32,081 bases of DNA, taken from assembly GCA_003942085.1 (NCBI GenBank), contig DQIQ01000016.1, positions 1 through 32,081 on the forward strand. Reading direction: 5' to 3'. Shown one piece after another: positions 19,042 to 27,548 of this stretch. Positions within the stretch are counted from its first letter, which is position 1; each line of letters starts with the position of its first letter. The notes under the pieces were generated by a model that was not told where the DNA came from, searched no databases, and worked only from the letters and a program-made list of their open reading frames with translations. A program made the position numbers and the translations under genes. The stretch is from Thermoplasmata archaeon (GTDB lineage Archaea > Thermoplasmatota > E2 > DHVEG-1).

Positions 19042-20325
19042 ATGGCTGAAAAACCACACCTGAATTTAGTAATTATTGGTCACGTCGATCACGGCAAATC
19101 CACACTCGTTGGAAGAATCTTACTTGATACTGGACAGTTCCCTGCACATATGGTTGAAAAGTTCAGAGAAGAGGCAAAAGCAAAAGGGAAAGAAAGTTTC
19201 GCTCTGGCATGGATTTTCGATCAACTCAAAGAAGAACGGGAACGAGGAGTCACTATCGATGTCGCGCACAAACGATTTGACACTGATAAATATTATATCA
19301 CCATCATCGATGCCCCTGGTCACCGAGATTTCGTAAAAAACATGATCACTGGTACATCCCAAGCAGACGCCGCCATCCTTGTGGTCGCTGCACAGCATGG
19401 TGTCATGGCTCAAACAAAGGAGCACATGTTCCTTGCCCGGACACTGGGTGTAAAACAGATGATCGTTGCCATTAACCAGATCGATGCCACCACCCCACCG
19501 TATGACAAAGCGACCTACGAAAAGGTCAAAGCTGATGTGCATGCGTTAGCAAAAAGCGTCGGTTACAAAGACGAGCAACTCCAATTCCTCCCGGTCTCAG
19601 CATTCGAAGGAGACAACATTAAAGATAAAAAAGCGATCACCTGGTGGACTGGAGACACTATCCTGAAAGCAATTGATAAGTTCACGGTTCCAGAAAAACC
19701 AGTCAACCTTCCGCTCCGATGGCCAATCCAAGATGTCTACACCATTAAAGGTGTTGGAACGGTTCCAGTCGGAAAGGTCGAGTGCGGTATCATGAAACCT
19801 GGGCAGACCTTGGTCTTTAAACCCAGCATGAAGCCTGGCGGGGTTTCTGGTGAAGTCAAAACCATTGAGATGCACCATGAAATGATCAACCAAGCACAGC
19901 CTGGTGACAACATCGGTGTCAACGTCCGCGGTCTCAATAAAGGAGATATCAAAAGAGGAGACGTCGCAGGACCAGCAAATGACCCACCAACCGTTGCCAA
20001 GTCGTTCATCGCACAGATTATGGTGTTGAACCACCCTTCCGTCATCACGAAAGGGTACACCCCTGTCTTCCACTGCTACACTGCACAAGTTGCGTGCAGG
20101 TTCGAAGAGATCCAAAAGAAACTTGACCCGAAAACCGGGCAAGTCAAAGAAGAGAACCCTGATTTCATCAAGACAGGTGACGCGGCAATCGTCAAGATCA
20201 TCCCCACTCGTCCGATGGTCATCGAATCATCCAAGAAGATTCCACAGCTTGGACGATTTGCCATCAGAGATATGGGGCAGACGGTCGCAGCCGGTGTCTG
20301 TTTAGAAGTCGAGGCGGTAAAGTAA
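19042..20325 (+). CDS. tuf: Translation elongation factor 1-alpha (aEF1A)
   Basis: This 427-residue GTPase carries aminoacyl-tRNA to the ribosome. The P-loop is GHVDHGKS (13-20). The switch region has [20 protein letters not shown], and the G3 motif is DAPGH. The G4 motif, NKMD in nearly all EF-1alpha, here reads NQID (145-148), so the lysine that packs on guanine is glutamine; see findings. Domains II and III follow with full length and normal archaeal motifs ([32 protein letters not shown]). S10 begins 48 bases downstream, the classical archaeal order. The start has a strong GGAGGT. Identity is certain. Confidence 0.97.
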   Translation: MAEKPHLNLVIIGHVDHGKSTLVGRILLDTGQFPAHMVEKFREEAKAKGKESFALAWIFDQLKEERERGVTIDVAHKRFDTDKYYITIIDAPGHRDFVKNMITGTSQADAAILVVAAQHGVMAQTKEHMFLARTLGVKQMIVAINQIDATTPPYDKATYEKVKADVHALAKSVGYKDEQLQFLPVSAFEGDNIKDKKAITWWTGDTILKAIDKFTVPEKPVNLPLRWPIQDVYTIKGVGTVPVGKVECGIMKPGQTLVFKPSMKPGGVSGEVKTIEMHHEMINQAQPGDNIGVNVRGLNKGDIKRGDVAGPANDPPTVAKSFIAQIMVLNHPSVITKGYTPVFHCYTAQVACRFEEIQKKLDPKTGQVKEENPDFIKTGDAAIVKIIPTRPMVIESSKKIPQLGRFAIRDMGQTVAAGVCLEVEAVK

Positions 20326-20373
20326 ACCATCCTCTCTTCTTTTTTATATTTTAATTATTAGGGGCAACCGAAC

Positions 20374-20688
20374 ATGTCAGCGCAGAAAGCACGAATATCG
20401 CTCACCAGCACGGAATCAACAAAGCTTGAGGAAGTGTGTACGCAAATTAAGATGATCGCAGAAAAAACCGGTGTCGCATTGCGAGGACCGGTACCGATGC
20501 CAACGAAACGGTTACGGGTCCCCTGTCGGAAATCCCCTGATGGCGAAGGAACAGAAACCATTGACCATTGGGAGATGCGGATCCACAAACGGCTCATCGA
20601 TCTGGATGCCAGTGACCGTGCGTTGCGACAGCTGATGCGGATTCAGGTCCCTGACGGTGTTCATATCGAAATTGTTCTGAAATCCTAA
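20374..20688 (+). CDS. rpsJ: 30S ribosomal protein S10
   Basis: This 104-residue small-subunit protein binds 16S rRNA in the head. Family motifs are present: [19 protein letters not shown], the archaeal loop joining the two halves, [12 protein letters not shown], and the C-terminal [11 protein letters not shown]. Its place directly after EF-1alpha is the standard archaeal arrangement. AGGGG about 10 bases before the ATG may be the ribosome site. A T-rich run with TTTATATTTTAAT (20341-20356) between the two genes could be an extra terminator or promoter. Six T at 20701-20706 end the transcript before tRNA-Ser. Confidence 0.95.
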   Translation: MSAQKARISLTSTESTKLEEVCTQIKMIAEKTGVALRGPVPMPTKRLRVPCRKSPDGEGTETIDHWEMRIHKRLIDLDASDRALRQLMRIQVPDGVHIEIVLKS

Positions 20689-20700
20689 GCAGAACAACCC

Positions 20701-20706
20701 TTTTTT
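20701..20706 (+). terminator. Oligo-T terminator after S10
   Basis: Six T, 12 bases after the S10 stop. The bases just after (ATAAGGATATCTTATAC, 20707-20723) hold the likely TATA element of the tRNA pair, about 26 bases before tRNA-Ser. Confidence 0.5.
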
Positions 20707-20744
20707 ATAAGGATATCTTATACCCTTGCATTATTTGATACACT

Positions 20745-20832
20745 GCTGAGGTAGCAAAGCTCGGTTCACCGCGCCGGCCTTGAGAGCCGGTTCTCCGAAA
20801 GGGGAGCGGGAGTTCGAATCTCCCCCTCAGCG
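20745..20832 (+). tRNA. tRNA-Ser (anticodon TGA)
   Basis: The gene is 88 bases. Acceptor GCTGAGG pairs with CCTCAGC. Anticodon stem CCGGC/GCCGG encloses CTTGAGA, with anticodon TGA reading TCA-type serine codons. A long variable arm (CTCC...GGGAG), expected for serine, is followed by T stem GGGAG/CTCCC around TTCGAAT. Discriminator G suits serine; no CCA is encoded. The D stem is weak: positions 10-25 and 11-24 pair, but 12-23 and 13-22 are A-C mismatches. Confidence 0.93.
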
Positions 20833-20842
20833 CTCTATGTTT

Positions 20843-20917
20843 GGGCGTGTGGCCTAGCCTGGATAAGGCACCGGCCTTCTAAGTCGGTAATCGCGGGTTC
20901 GAATCCCGCCACGTCCG
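20843..20917 (+). tRNA. tRNA-Arg (anticodon TCT)
   Basis: The gene is 75 bases and lies 10 bases after tRNA-Ser, so both are probably cut from one transcript. Acceptor GGGCGTG pairs with CACGTCC (one G-T pair), D stem is GCC/GGC, anticodon stem CCGGC/GTCGG with loop CTTCTAA, and T stem GCGGG/CCCGC. Anticodon TCT reads AGA and AGG arginine codons. Discriminator G; no encoded CCA. Confidence 0.95.
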
Positions 20918-20920
20918 CTC

Positions 20921-20928
20921 TTTTTTTT
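20921..20928 (+). terminator. Oligo-T terminator of the tRNA-Ser/tRNA-Arg transcript
   Basis: Eight T begin 4 bases after tRNA-Arg and end one base before the stop codon of the convergent DUF362 gene, so the two transcripts meet almost without spacing. Confidence 0.7.
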
Positions 20929-20929
20929 A

Positions 20930-22813
20930 TCAGAAAATCTTCCAGACCGTCATTTGATTGCTCGTGCTATTGACCGAATCGTAGTAGGCGATGATTTTTA
21001 ACGTATGTCTGAAGAACGATACCTTGTTCCATGTCCAGATATATGGTGCTTCGGTATCGGTGAACTGCAATGTGCTGTCTTTATAAAACTCGATCTTTTG
21101 GACGGTCCCCACATCGCCGTTGACTTGTGCTTCCACAGGAATTTTACCAATGATCATCGTGAAGGGGAACGCTCCTCTGTCTGTTCCAAAGAGATAGAGA
21201 TGTTTCTCAAGTGGCGTCGTAATCACAACGCCAGGCCGGACAAATTCTTCGCCAGAGCTGCGATAGTCGATCCCGTTTCCAGAAGGACCAGAGTATCGAT
21301 CCGCTGAAAAGATATTCACCGTTTGGTCCCAATGCTCATGGACGCCAAGACTCGTAGAGAGATAGGTGCCGTCATGTTCAGGGTCATAGACGTTTGGTTG
21401 CGGAACTGCTGCCTGATGAAGATAATTCTGTGCTCCCTCAATCGGATTTGTTCCTTCCGCAAGCAAGAAATCATACATGACCGAATCAACCGCGACCGGG
21501 TCTTGCGAGAAGAACAGGCTGTTTGTCCAATCATCATTAAACGGGTACATCAAGAACTTTGCAATGGTTTTGTGGTCCACTTTGGTTGCAAAGGTCCCAT
21601 CACCGAGGAAAAGGAGCGTTTTTCCTCCAAGATGCTCATAGGCGAACAAATCCACCTGCGGTGCAGCATTCCCCATGGTCAACCCTGAAATGTGATACGG
21701 GTGGATGTCGGACACCTGTTCGATGAACGAACCAAAAAAGTTCTTCCCTGATAAGGTCACCCCCATGTTAATCGGATGTCTTTTTAGCAGTGGCATGTTG
21801 ATGATATATTTTGCTTCAACCACACAGGTCGGAAGCGTTCGAACGGTACCGTCAGAGAAATACATTTTTGTCAAGCTGGGGACAACTTGCTCACGACCTG
21901 CGGCCCCACCGGTTGAGTCGACATAATGAATGTGGGCAAACTCCTCTATCAACGGATCAGCAGGATAGGCTTCATAATACACGCGGTTGTAGAAACAGTT
22001 CGGCATCGGTCGTGACGCATCAAAGATGGTGATATCCTCTTGGGCGACGCCGACGACATTCACCAGGTGATGTAATAATGCTTTTACTACATACGGGCTT
22101 GCGTCTCGGTCGTTATCTTCTTTGACATACGGGTCCCCAGTACCACCTAACGCGTTATTGAAATTCAGTTTAATAGCAATCTTTTCCCCGGGTTGATAAC
22201 CAACGTTTCCACTCCCATGGTCTTGGTTAAAGTAAGAAAATACTGCATTCCATGCCTCAGAATCACTTGATGCACCAGTGAGCTGTTGAACACCGACAGA
22301 AAACATATGATCGATCACATCCTGGTTGTTGTTCTGTTGTTCCCACCAGTACCCTGTCAGGTTTTTTTCTGTTGCATCCGGATTCCATACCCATACAACC
22401 CGACCAGGGTTGACACCGGTTCCAGTCCCCATTGGTTGTTTCGGGATAGGGTCCCAGGATGTCGCTGCTGGCTCAGATCCCTGGAAATAATTCGTGGCAA
22501 ACACTGCGCCACTGATGGTGAATAGCACGATAAATCCAGCAGCAAATGTTGGAACTGTTTTTGCAAATCTTGTTTTTGCCTTTCGCATCCAAATAACAAG
22601 ACCGGTGAACAGAATGCTCCAGAAAGCGATATAGCCCAGTGACAGTGACATGGCGACCTGTTGGCAGGGATATTGAGCCCGTTGAGGTTTTGGGACTACC
22701 CGGATGAGAAACCAGGCGATAGCAATAATTCCAGCGATATGGAACCAGATTCCTTTCCAACCAGTCATTTTTTCCCAAATACGATTTTTTTTATGATTGG
22801 TATGATTCTTCAT
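20930..22813 (-). CDS. Membrane-anchored DUF362 protein with C-terminal Ig-like domain
   Basis: The protein has 627 residues from the ATG at 22813. AAGGGG at 22821-22826 sits 7 bases upstream and a TATA box lies at 22848-22856; an upstream GTG at 22867 has neither. Three membrane helices occupy about residues 20-125 (GIWFHIAGIIAIAWFLI, SLGYIAFWSILFTGLVIW, AAGFIVLFTISGAVFAT). The exported body resembles DUF362: IAIKLNFNNA, SPYVVKALLHHLV, then YIINMPLLKRHPINMGVTLSGKN. DUF362 proteins are of unknown activity; some are fused to ferredoxin, but no Cys cluster is visible here. The last 70 residues look like a bacterial Ig-like domain (VQKIEFYKDSTLQFTDTEAP). It is a single gene, divergent from the small secreted protein. 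Confidence 0.8.
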   Translation of the reverse strand: MKNHTNHKKNRIWEKMTGWKGIWFHIAGIIAIAWFLIRVVPKPQRAQYPCQQVAMSLSLGYIAFWSILFTGLVIWMRKAKTRFAKTVPTFAAGFIVLFTISGAVFATNYFQGSEPAATSWDPIPKQPMGTGTGVNPGRVVWVWNPDATEKNLTGYWWEQQNNNQDVIDHMFSVGVQQLTGASSDSEAWNAVFSYFNQDHGSGNVGYQPGEKIAIKLNFNNALGGTGDPYVKEDNDRDASPYVVKALLHHLVNVVGVAQEDITIFDASRPMPNCFYNRVYYEAYPADPLIEEFAHIHYVDSTGGAAGREQVVPSLTKMYFSDGTVRTLPTCVVEAKYIINMPLLKRHPINMGVTLSGKNFFGSFIEQVSDIHPYHISGLTMGNAAPQVDLFAYEHLGGKTLLFLGDGTFATKVDHKTIAKFLMYPFNDDWTNSLFFSQDPVAVDSVMYDFLLAEGTNPIEGAQNYLHQAAVPQPNVYDPEHDGTYLSTSLGVHEHWDQTVNIFSADRYSGPSGNGIDYRSSGEEFVRPGVVITTPLEKHLYLFGTDRGAFPFTMIIGKIPVEAQVNGDVGTVQKIEFYKDSTLQFTDTEAPYIWTWNKVSFFRHTLKIIAYYDSVNSTSNQMTVWKIF

Positions 22814-22972
22814 GAGATATCCCCTTATGAAAAGAGTAGCTGTTAGGCTATAAAAAGGTTTGCTCACCGATTAAAAAATGATTTTTTTCCTCCTAATGCT
22901 CAAATAATTAACGATAGTTAATTTTATATTGGTGAACATAATACATTTTACATAAGACAAAGAGGTGATCAA
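22814..22972. promoter_or_regulatory. Divergent promoter region, DUF362 gene / small secreted protein
   Basis: On the - strand TTTTTATAG (complement of 22848-22856) would start a short leader for the DUF362 gene. On the + strand TTTATAT at 22923-22929 precedes GAGGTGATC (22962-22970), a full-length match to the archaeal ribosome site, 2 bases before the ATG. Confidence 0.5.
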
Positions 22973-23335
22973 ATGAAAACAATCATAAAAATAAGCATTC
23001 TTGCTTCCCTGCTGTGCATCGGGTTTATACCAAGTTCAACAGGAGCAGGATTTGAACCGGCAAAAACAGCAGTCTACCTTGGAGACAATAACCCGGGGAA
23101 CTATAGTCTCCTCCAATATGCACTACAACACCACTCAAACCAAAACACAGATAGTGGTTCCTATGGGACAGACTATCATTCACGCGTCATTATCGACAGA
23201 TATTCACCGCTACAAAATTATGACACACTTGTCGTCAGCAATCTTATGAGAGACGGCCATAGCTACCTAGTTCCATTCAATCTCATTGGCTTGTTCTTTT
23301 CAAACCAACAGCCAGTCGATACGAACCTGTACTAA
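22973..23335 (+). CDS. Small secreted protein of unknown function
   Basis: The gene encodes 120 residues with a clear signal peptide (MKTIIKISILASLLCIGFIP, with likely cleavage near SSTGAG). The mature part of about 95 residues is rich in Asn, Tyr, Ser, His and Gln, has no Cys after the signal, and matches no family I know. It has segments of alternating polarity (TAVYLGDNN, SRVIIDRYS) that suggest beta strands. The very strong ribosome site GAGGTGATC and a TATA box point to high expression. It ends in a hairpin terminator shared with the convergent ABC permease. A surface or appendage role is possible but not shown. Confidence 0.65.
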   Translation: MKTIIKISILASLLCIGFIPSSTGAGFEPAKTAVYLGDNNPGNYSLLQYALQHHSNQNTDSGSYGTDYHSRVIIDRYSPLQNYDTLVVSNLMRDGHSYLVPFNLIGLFFSNQQPVDTNLY

Positions 23336-23350
23336 ATAAATAAAAAACGA

Positions 23351-23377
23351 AAGACGGTTTGTCTCTAGAACCGTCTT
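23351..23377. terminator. Shared bidirectional hairpin terminator
   Basis: AAGACGGTT (23351-23359) and AACCGTCTT (23369-23377) form a perfect 9-pair stem with a 9-base loop. On + the stem is followed by ATTTTCATTTTTTT; on - by TTCGTTTTTTATTT. The loop contains the TAG stop of the ABC permease (complement of 23365-23367), and one arm encodes the permease's last residues IRRF. Confidence 0.75.
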
Positions 23378-24645
23378 ATTTTCATTTTTTTCAGCCACTT
23401 GAATTTCATTGTTCCCGTAAGCAGTCGGTCGGTCTTGAACACCCACACCACGATACTAATGGTAACAATAGCAAAAACGGCGACGTACACAATACCTCCA
23501 ACAACAAGCGTATAATCATGGAAGAGCAATGCCCGTGGCGCCATCATCGGATGCGAAAATGGGATAGCGAACGTGAAAACCTTCAATGCTAAGGGAAGCG
23601 TGTCAAAATCAGCAAACATCGTAATAAACATCGGGATCATCGCCAGCATCGTAATAGGGAACGTCAGGGTCTGTGCACTCTTGTAGCTCTTTGCAAATGT
23701 TCCCAGAAGCATACAGAGGGAAAGCCCGGCGATGAGGGCAATGAACAGGGAAACACCGATCCAAATGAAATCTGTCGAGGTTAACGTAAGACCGAATGAC
23801 GCAAGATTTACTCCAGATGAGATCTGAAATCCTGAAAAATAAAACTGCATTCCAATCATGTAGATCACCGCAAGGATCAGTCCGATGACTGCTGCTGCAA
23901 TAATTTTTCCGGTGACGATACTTGTCCGTTTCACCGGTAAGGTCAACAGTGTCTCAAGGGTCTTATTTTCCTTTTCAAGAGCCATGGATGTAATCACGAT
24001 GCTCCCTGCCATGATGATGATCATCATCATCACAATCGGGATGAGCAGCGACTGGGACGACAGCATCCCTGAAATAGTACTTGGAGAAAGTCCGACAAAC
24101 TCCCGACTTTTAAAATACGTGGTTTCAGCCCGCTGTGTAGGTGCCAGTACAAATGATGCGTTTACCGTGGTATTTTCTCTGATGAGTGCTTTTGATATAT
24201 TGGTATTAATGTACGAAATTAAAGATTCCACAGCACTTGATGATATCGTGTCCATCAGACCTGCACCTTTCATGATCCAATAGATCTGCAGCGTCCCTGG
24301 TTTTTCCTGTGTTATCCGTTCTGTGAAATTCTTTGGGATGACAATAACCGCGACTCCATTCTGTTGTTTGACGGTCTCCAGCGCACCCTGGAGATCGGAT
24401 TCGGAGGTCGAGTTATACACCGATCTGGCATGAGTATAAAGGATAGTAGACGCAATTCCACCTAACGTGCTGTTATCCTCGGTGATGACACCGATGGTCG
24501 GCGGTGCTAGTGATTTTTCTTGGATCCCTTGTATGCTACTTCCCATGGTGGCAAAAATCAAAGCCACAAGGATGATCGGGACAAATGTCGCTGGAGTGAG
24601 AAGCTCCCGTATTTCTTTTCTTGTGATATTCCCTAGTCCGCTCAT
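23365..24645 (-). CDS. ABC-2 type transporter permease (NatB/COG1668-like)
   Basis: This 426-residue permease of a one-ATPase exporter has the typical layout: a first membrane helix (about 15-33), then an outside domain of roughly 150 residues, then five or six helices from about residue 200 to the end (IPIVMMMIIIMAGSIVITSM, IIAAAVIGLILAVIYMIGM and others). The motif SMALEKENKTLETLLTLPVKR after the second helix is characteristic of this family, which includes the Na+ exporter subunit NatB. The substrate is not fixed by sequence. Its ATG overlaps the ATPase stop as ATGA (24642-24645), so the two are translationally coupled. The gene ends inside a shared hairpin terminator. Confidence 0.87.
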   Translation of the reverse strand: MSGLGNITRKEIRELLTPATFVPIILVALIFATMGSSIQGIQEKSLAPPTIGVITEDNSTLGGIASTILYTHARSVYNSTSESDLQGALETVKQQNGVAVIVIPKNFTERITQEKPGTLQIYWIMKGAGLMDTISSSAVESLISYINTNISKALIRENTTVNASFVLAPTQRAETTYFKSREFVGLSPSTISGMLSSQSLLIPIVMMMIIIMAGSIVITSMALEKENKTLETLLTLPVKRTSIVTGKIIAAAVIGLILAVIYMIGMQFYFSGFQISSGVNLASFGLTLTSTDFIWIGVSLFIALIAGLSLCMLLGTFAKSYKSAQTLTFPITMLAMIPMFITMFADFDTLPLALKVFTFAIPFSHPMMAPRALLFHDYTLVVGGIVYVAVFAIVTISIVVWVFKTDRLLTGTMKFKWLKKMKIRRF

Positions 24646-25358
24646 TCATGCACCACCCGTATGAACACCTCTTCGATATTCCGCGCCTTATATTTCTCCA
24701 TCAAATTCTTTGGTTTGCCTTCCTCGACTATTTTTCCTTCAGAGATCAAAGCGATCCGGTCACAGAGGTACTCAACCTCAAGCATATTGTGAGAAGAGAG
24801 CAGCACGGTAGTCCCAGCCTGCGCGGTGGTCTTCACCAGCTTTCGTATCTCCTGGGCGTTGATGACATCAAGCCCCGAGGTCGGCTCATCAAGGATAGCA
24901 AGCTTTGGATTGGTCATTAATGCTCTGCCGACCAACAGTCGGCGCATCATCCCTTTGCTGTAGGTGTCGACGCGATCATCGATACGAGCTCCAAGGTCAG
25001 TAATTTCGATTCCTTTCTGCACCATGGCATGGACTTCTTTTGCATCAAAGAAGTTCGCGATGAACTGAAGATACGCTCTGCCGCTCAGATTCTTATACGC
25101 CCCTGCATCCTCAGGAAGATAACTGATGAGCTTTCTGATCTCTGCAGCTTGTTTGCTAAGATCATGTCCTAAGATCATGACCGATCCGCCATTAATTGAC
25201 AGCAAGGTGGACAATACCCGAAGAGTGGTGGTTTTGCCCGCGCCATTCGGGCCAATAAGCCCAAAGATCTCTCCCGCATCTATAGAGAAGGAGATGTTTT
25301 TCACGGCATCCATGGACCCATATTTCTTCACTAAATTCTTTACTTCGACTGCTGGCAT
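24642..25358 (-). CDS. ABC transporter ATP-binding protein (exporter type)
   Basis: This 238-residue ATPase powers the permease encoded directly after it. Walker A is GPNGAGKTT (36-44), the Q-loop region is ISYLPEDAGAYKNLSG, the signature is YSKGMMRRL (a usual variant of LSGGQ in NatA and drug exporters), Walker B is LAILDEPTSGLD, and the H-loop is LLSSHNM. The ATG at 25358 is chosen because AAGGA stands 9 bases before it; an ATG at 25367 would directly abut that site. It faces the MFS gene across a 120-base divergent region. The pair is a complete ABC-2 exporter of unknown substrate, perhaps Na+, lipid or drug. Confidence 0.9.
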   Translation of the reverse strand: MPAVEVKNLVKKYGSMDAVKNISFSIDAGEIFGLIGPNGAGKTTTLRVLSTLLSINGGSVMILGHDLSKQAAEIRKLISYLPEDAGAYKNLSGRAYLQFIANFFDAKEVHAMVQKGIEITDLGARIDDRVDTYSKGMMRRLLVGRALMTNPKLAILDEPTSGLDVINAQEIRKLVKTTAQAGTTVLLSSHNMLEVEYLCDRIALISEGKIVEEGKPKNLMEKYKARNIEEVFIRVVHE

Positions 25359-25478
25359 ACTCACCATTCCTTGTAATTATTTTTTCTTTTTAAGGTATTC
25401 TGTTGTGGCAACCGAAACACTGAAACGAAGAAAACACATTAGCACCACAGAATTAACGACTCATTCATGAGGCATCCG

Positions 25479-26687
25479 ATGAACAAACAATCGTTCTTCA
25501 ACGGGATGGTACGGAACATTATTATTGTCGGTTTCGTCAGTTTATTCACCGACCTTAGTAGCCAAATGGTATTCCCGATTGTCCCTTTATTTCTGCTGTC
25601 TCTTGGCGCAAGCGTCTGGGTCGTAGGACTCGTCGAAGGAGCTGCAGAAACAACTGCTTCCCTGCTCAAAGTGTTCTCAGGATACTGGTCCGATAAAATC
25701 AGGAGACGAAAACCATTTGTCTTTGCTGGCTACGGGCTCTCATCTCTGACAAAACCGCTCTTTGCGTTTGCCCAGACATGGCCGTTTGTTCTTTTTTTCA
25801 GGGTCGTCGAGCGCATTGGCAAAGGAGTCAGAGACGCGCCACGAGATGCCATAGTGGCAGAATCAGTAGACGTCTCCATTCGGGGAAAAGCCTACGGGTT
25901 CCAACGCGCGATGGACGGCATCGGCTCATTTTCCGGTGCGATACTGGCCATCGTTTTCTTAACATTTTTTGCAAGTAGTAGCCCTCTTGCCACGTATCGA
26001 AATCTGTTTCTGGTTGCATTCTTCCCCGGAATCATCGGGGTGCTGTTCATCCTGTTCATCAAAGAAAAACGCCAACAACCCACACCACAGAAACAACAGA
26101 AAGCACCGTTTCGCGTAAGCATGAAAAGACTCCCTCGAAACCTGCAGATTTTCATCCTTGTCTCCACAATTTTCTCCCTAGGGAACTTCGGCTACGCCTT
26201 TCTCATCGTGCGATCAAATAAACTTGGAAATTCAGATACCATAACCCTACTCCTTTACATCTTATTTTATATCATCTACACCATCTTTACCATCCCAGCT
26301 GGCATGCTCTCAGATAAAATCGGCAGAAAACCAGTGCTCATCATAGGATATCTGGTGTTTGCCGCAACCGCAGTCTTACTTATCTTTACCTCACAGCTGT
26401 ACATGCTCATTTTCATATTCATCCTCTACGGCATCTTCTTCGGGCTCATCGATGGCGTGCAGCGGGCGTTCGTCGTTGACTTAGCACCCTCTGACCTCAA
26501 AGGAACCGCACTGGGGACTTTTCATACTGCAACCGGACTCATCGCGCTACCCGCCGGGATCATCGCCGGGTTTTTATGGGACACATTTTCCCCGCAGGCA
26601 ACATTCATCTTTGCGCTGTGCCTCGCTGTCTGTTCCCTGCTGATGTTTGCCTTTGTGAAAAATACAAAACAGACCACCCCTCAGTAA
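25479..26687 (+). CDS. Major facilitator superfamily transporter
   Basis: This 402-residue transporter has about twelve helices. The loop between helices 2 and 3 carries motif A as GYWSDKIRRRKP, repeated in the second half as GMLSDKIGRKPVL. The N-terminal part contains FTDLSSQMVFPIVPLFLLSL and ERIGKGVRDAPRDAIVAES, the latter typical of a poorly characterised MFS branch annotated as multidrug resistance or tetracycline-like. Substrate unknown. The ATG at 25479 is preferred to that at 25467 because GAGG lies 6 bases before it, inside the would-be longer start. No operon partner: a HEAT-repeat gene with its own TATA box follows after 144 bases. Confidence 0.88.
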   Translation: MNKQSFFNGMVRNIIIVGFVSLFTDLSSQMVFPIVPLFLLSLGASVWVVGLVEGAAETTASLLKVFSGYWSDKIRRRKPFVFAGYGLSSLTKPLFAFAQTWPFVLFFRVVERIGKGVRDAPRDAIVAESVDVSIRGKAYGFQRAMDGIGSFSGAILAIVFLTFFASSSPLATYRNLFLVAFFPGIIGVLFILFIKEKRQQPTPQKQQKAPFRVSMKRLPRNLQIFILVSTIFSLGNFGYAFLIVRSNKLGNSDTITLLLYILFYIIYTIFTIPAGMLSDKIGRKPVLIIGYLVFAATAVLLIFTSQLYMLIFIFILYGIFFGLIDGVQRAFVVDLAPSDLKGTALGTFHTATGLIALPAGIIAGFLWDTFSPQATFIFALCLAVCSLLMFAFVKNTKQTTPQ

Positions 26688-26791
26688 AACAAGCATGACC
26701 CTCCCTATTTCCAGAGCAACAAAACAGTATTTCCATCCTTGAATAAATATTTTTTTATGACATAGACTGTTTCTTGCCTAGAGAACAAATC

Positions 26792-26800
26792 TTTAATAAA
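26792..26800 (+). promoter_or_regulatory. TATA box of the HEAT-repeat gene
   Basis: TTTAATAAA, about 28 bases before a likely transcript start near 26822. The ribosome site GAGGGG at 26822-26827 would then sit at the very 5' end of a leader of about ten bases. Confidence 0.5.
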
Positions 26801-26831
26801 CATAAATGAATTTACATACGTGAGGGGTACC

Positions 26832-27548
26832 ATGCAAAAACAGGTTGAGATGCTCAATAAGCATATCGATTTCTTAAAATCACTTGATACGGAAGAGTTT
26901 TACAATAAAGATGAAGACGCGGTCTGCAGTTACGCCCGTGATACGGTCCAGGAAATCGTACTACTGGGCACTGATGCAACAAGCGAGCTTATCGGACTGC
27001 TTCAAACCGAGTTTACCTGGAGCTGTTTCTTTGCTTTAACGGTCTTTCGTCAAACCAAAGACCCATCCGCGGTTCCCGCGATTCTCGCTTTTTTAAGAAA
27101 GGAATCTGATGACTCCATGGCTAACGAGGAAGCCATGTTTGCACTGCAGGACATCGGAGACCCTGCCATAGAACCGCTCATCGAAAACCTTGAGGAAGAC
27201 TTTGACAATAAAAAATACAACACCTATCTGGTTGGTGCGTTGACCGGGATCATCGGCCCAGCACCCTATGACTTCATGGTAACAATCACGAAAGATTTTA
27301 TCAGCAAACCGTGGCGGTACAAAGGATGGTTCCACATCGAGGATTTTACCTATAATTTTGTGAAACAGGAACGAACAGACACGATCCCTCTGCTCGCACA
27401 GGTCCTTGAGACGAAGGGGTTGACCAGTGCGGAGCGACGGGAGATTGAGGAAACCATCCGAGCACTGAAAGACCCGGAGGGCTACGAAAAGGAAATTGAA
27501 GAAACAGCAGAGGAGCTTTCCGAAGCAACCCAGACGAACGATTCATAA
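26832..27548 (+). CDS. HEAT-repeat protein
   Basis: This soluble acidic 238-residue protein is built of helical repeats. The clearest repeat pair is DPSAVPAILAFLRKES, followed by NEEAMFALQDIGDPAIEPLIENLEED, which fits HEAT or PBS-lyase-like repeats used to bind other proteins. The last 40 residues are very rich in Glu (EIEETIRALKDPEGYEKEIEE). No enzyme motif is seen. The ATG at 26832 has GAGGGG 4 bases upstream; the GTG at 26820 would lie upstream of that site. The partner is unknown and the neighbours give no clue. Confidence 0.75.
   Translation: MQKQVEMLNKHIDFLKSLDTEEFYNKDEDAVCSYARDTVQEIVLLGTDATSELIGLLQTEFTWSCFFALTVFRQTKDPSAVPAILAFLRKESDDSMANEEAMFALQDIGDPAIEPLIENLEEDFDNKKYNTYLVGALTGIIGPAPYDFMVTITKDFISKPWRYKGWFHIEDFTYNFVKQERTDTIPLLAQVLETKGLTSAERREIEETIRALKDPEGYEKEIEETAEELSEATQTNDS

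Noticed and set aside
19597-20142. 181-codon frame antisense to EF-1alpha
   Set aside because: The opposite strand is the well-conserved EF-1alpha gene; the frame has no start signal and no family resemblance.
24011-24030. Perfect 20-base palindrome of ATG/CAT repeats
   Set aside because: It falls inside a membrane helix of the ABC permease, where Met and Ile codons (ATG, ATC) repeat; the symmetry follows from the codons and needs no regulatory meaning.
25467-25478. Upstream ATG of the MFS gene as start
   Set aside because: The only ribosome-site-like bases (GAGG) lie between this ATG and the next at 25479, which therefore fits better.
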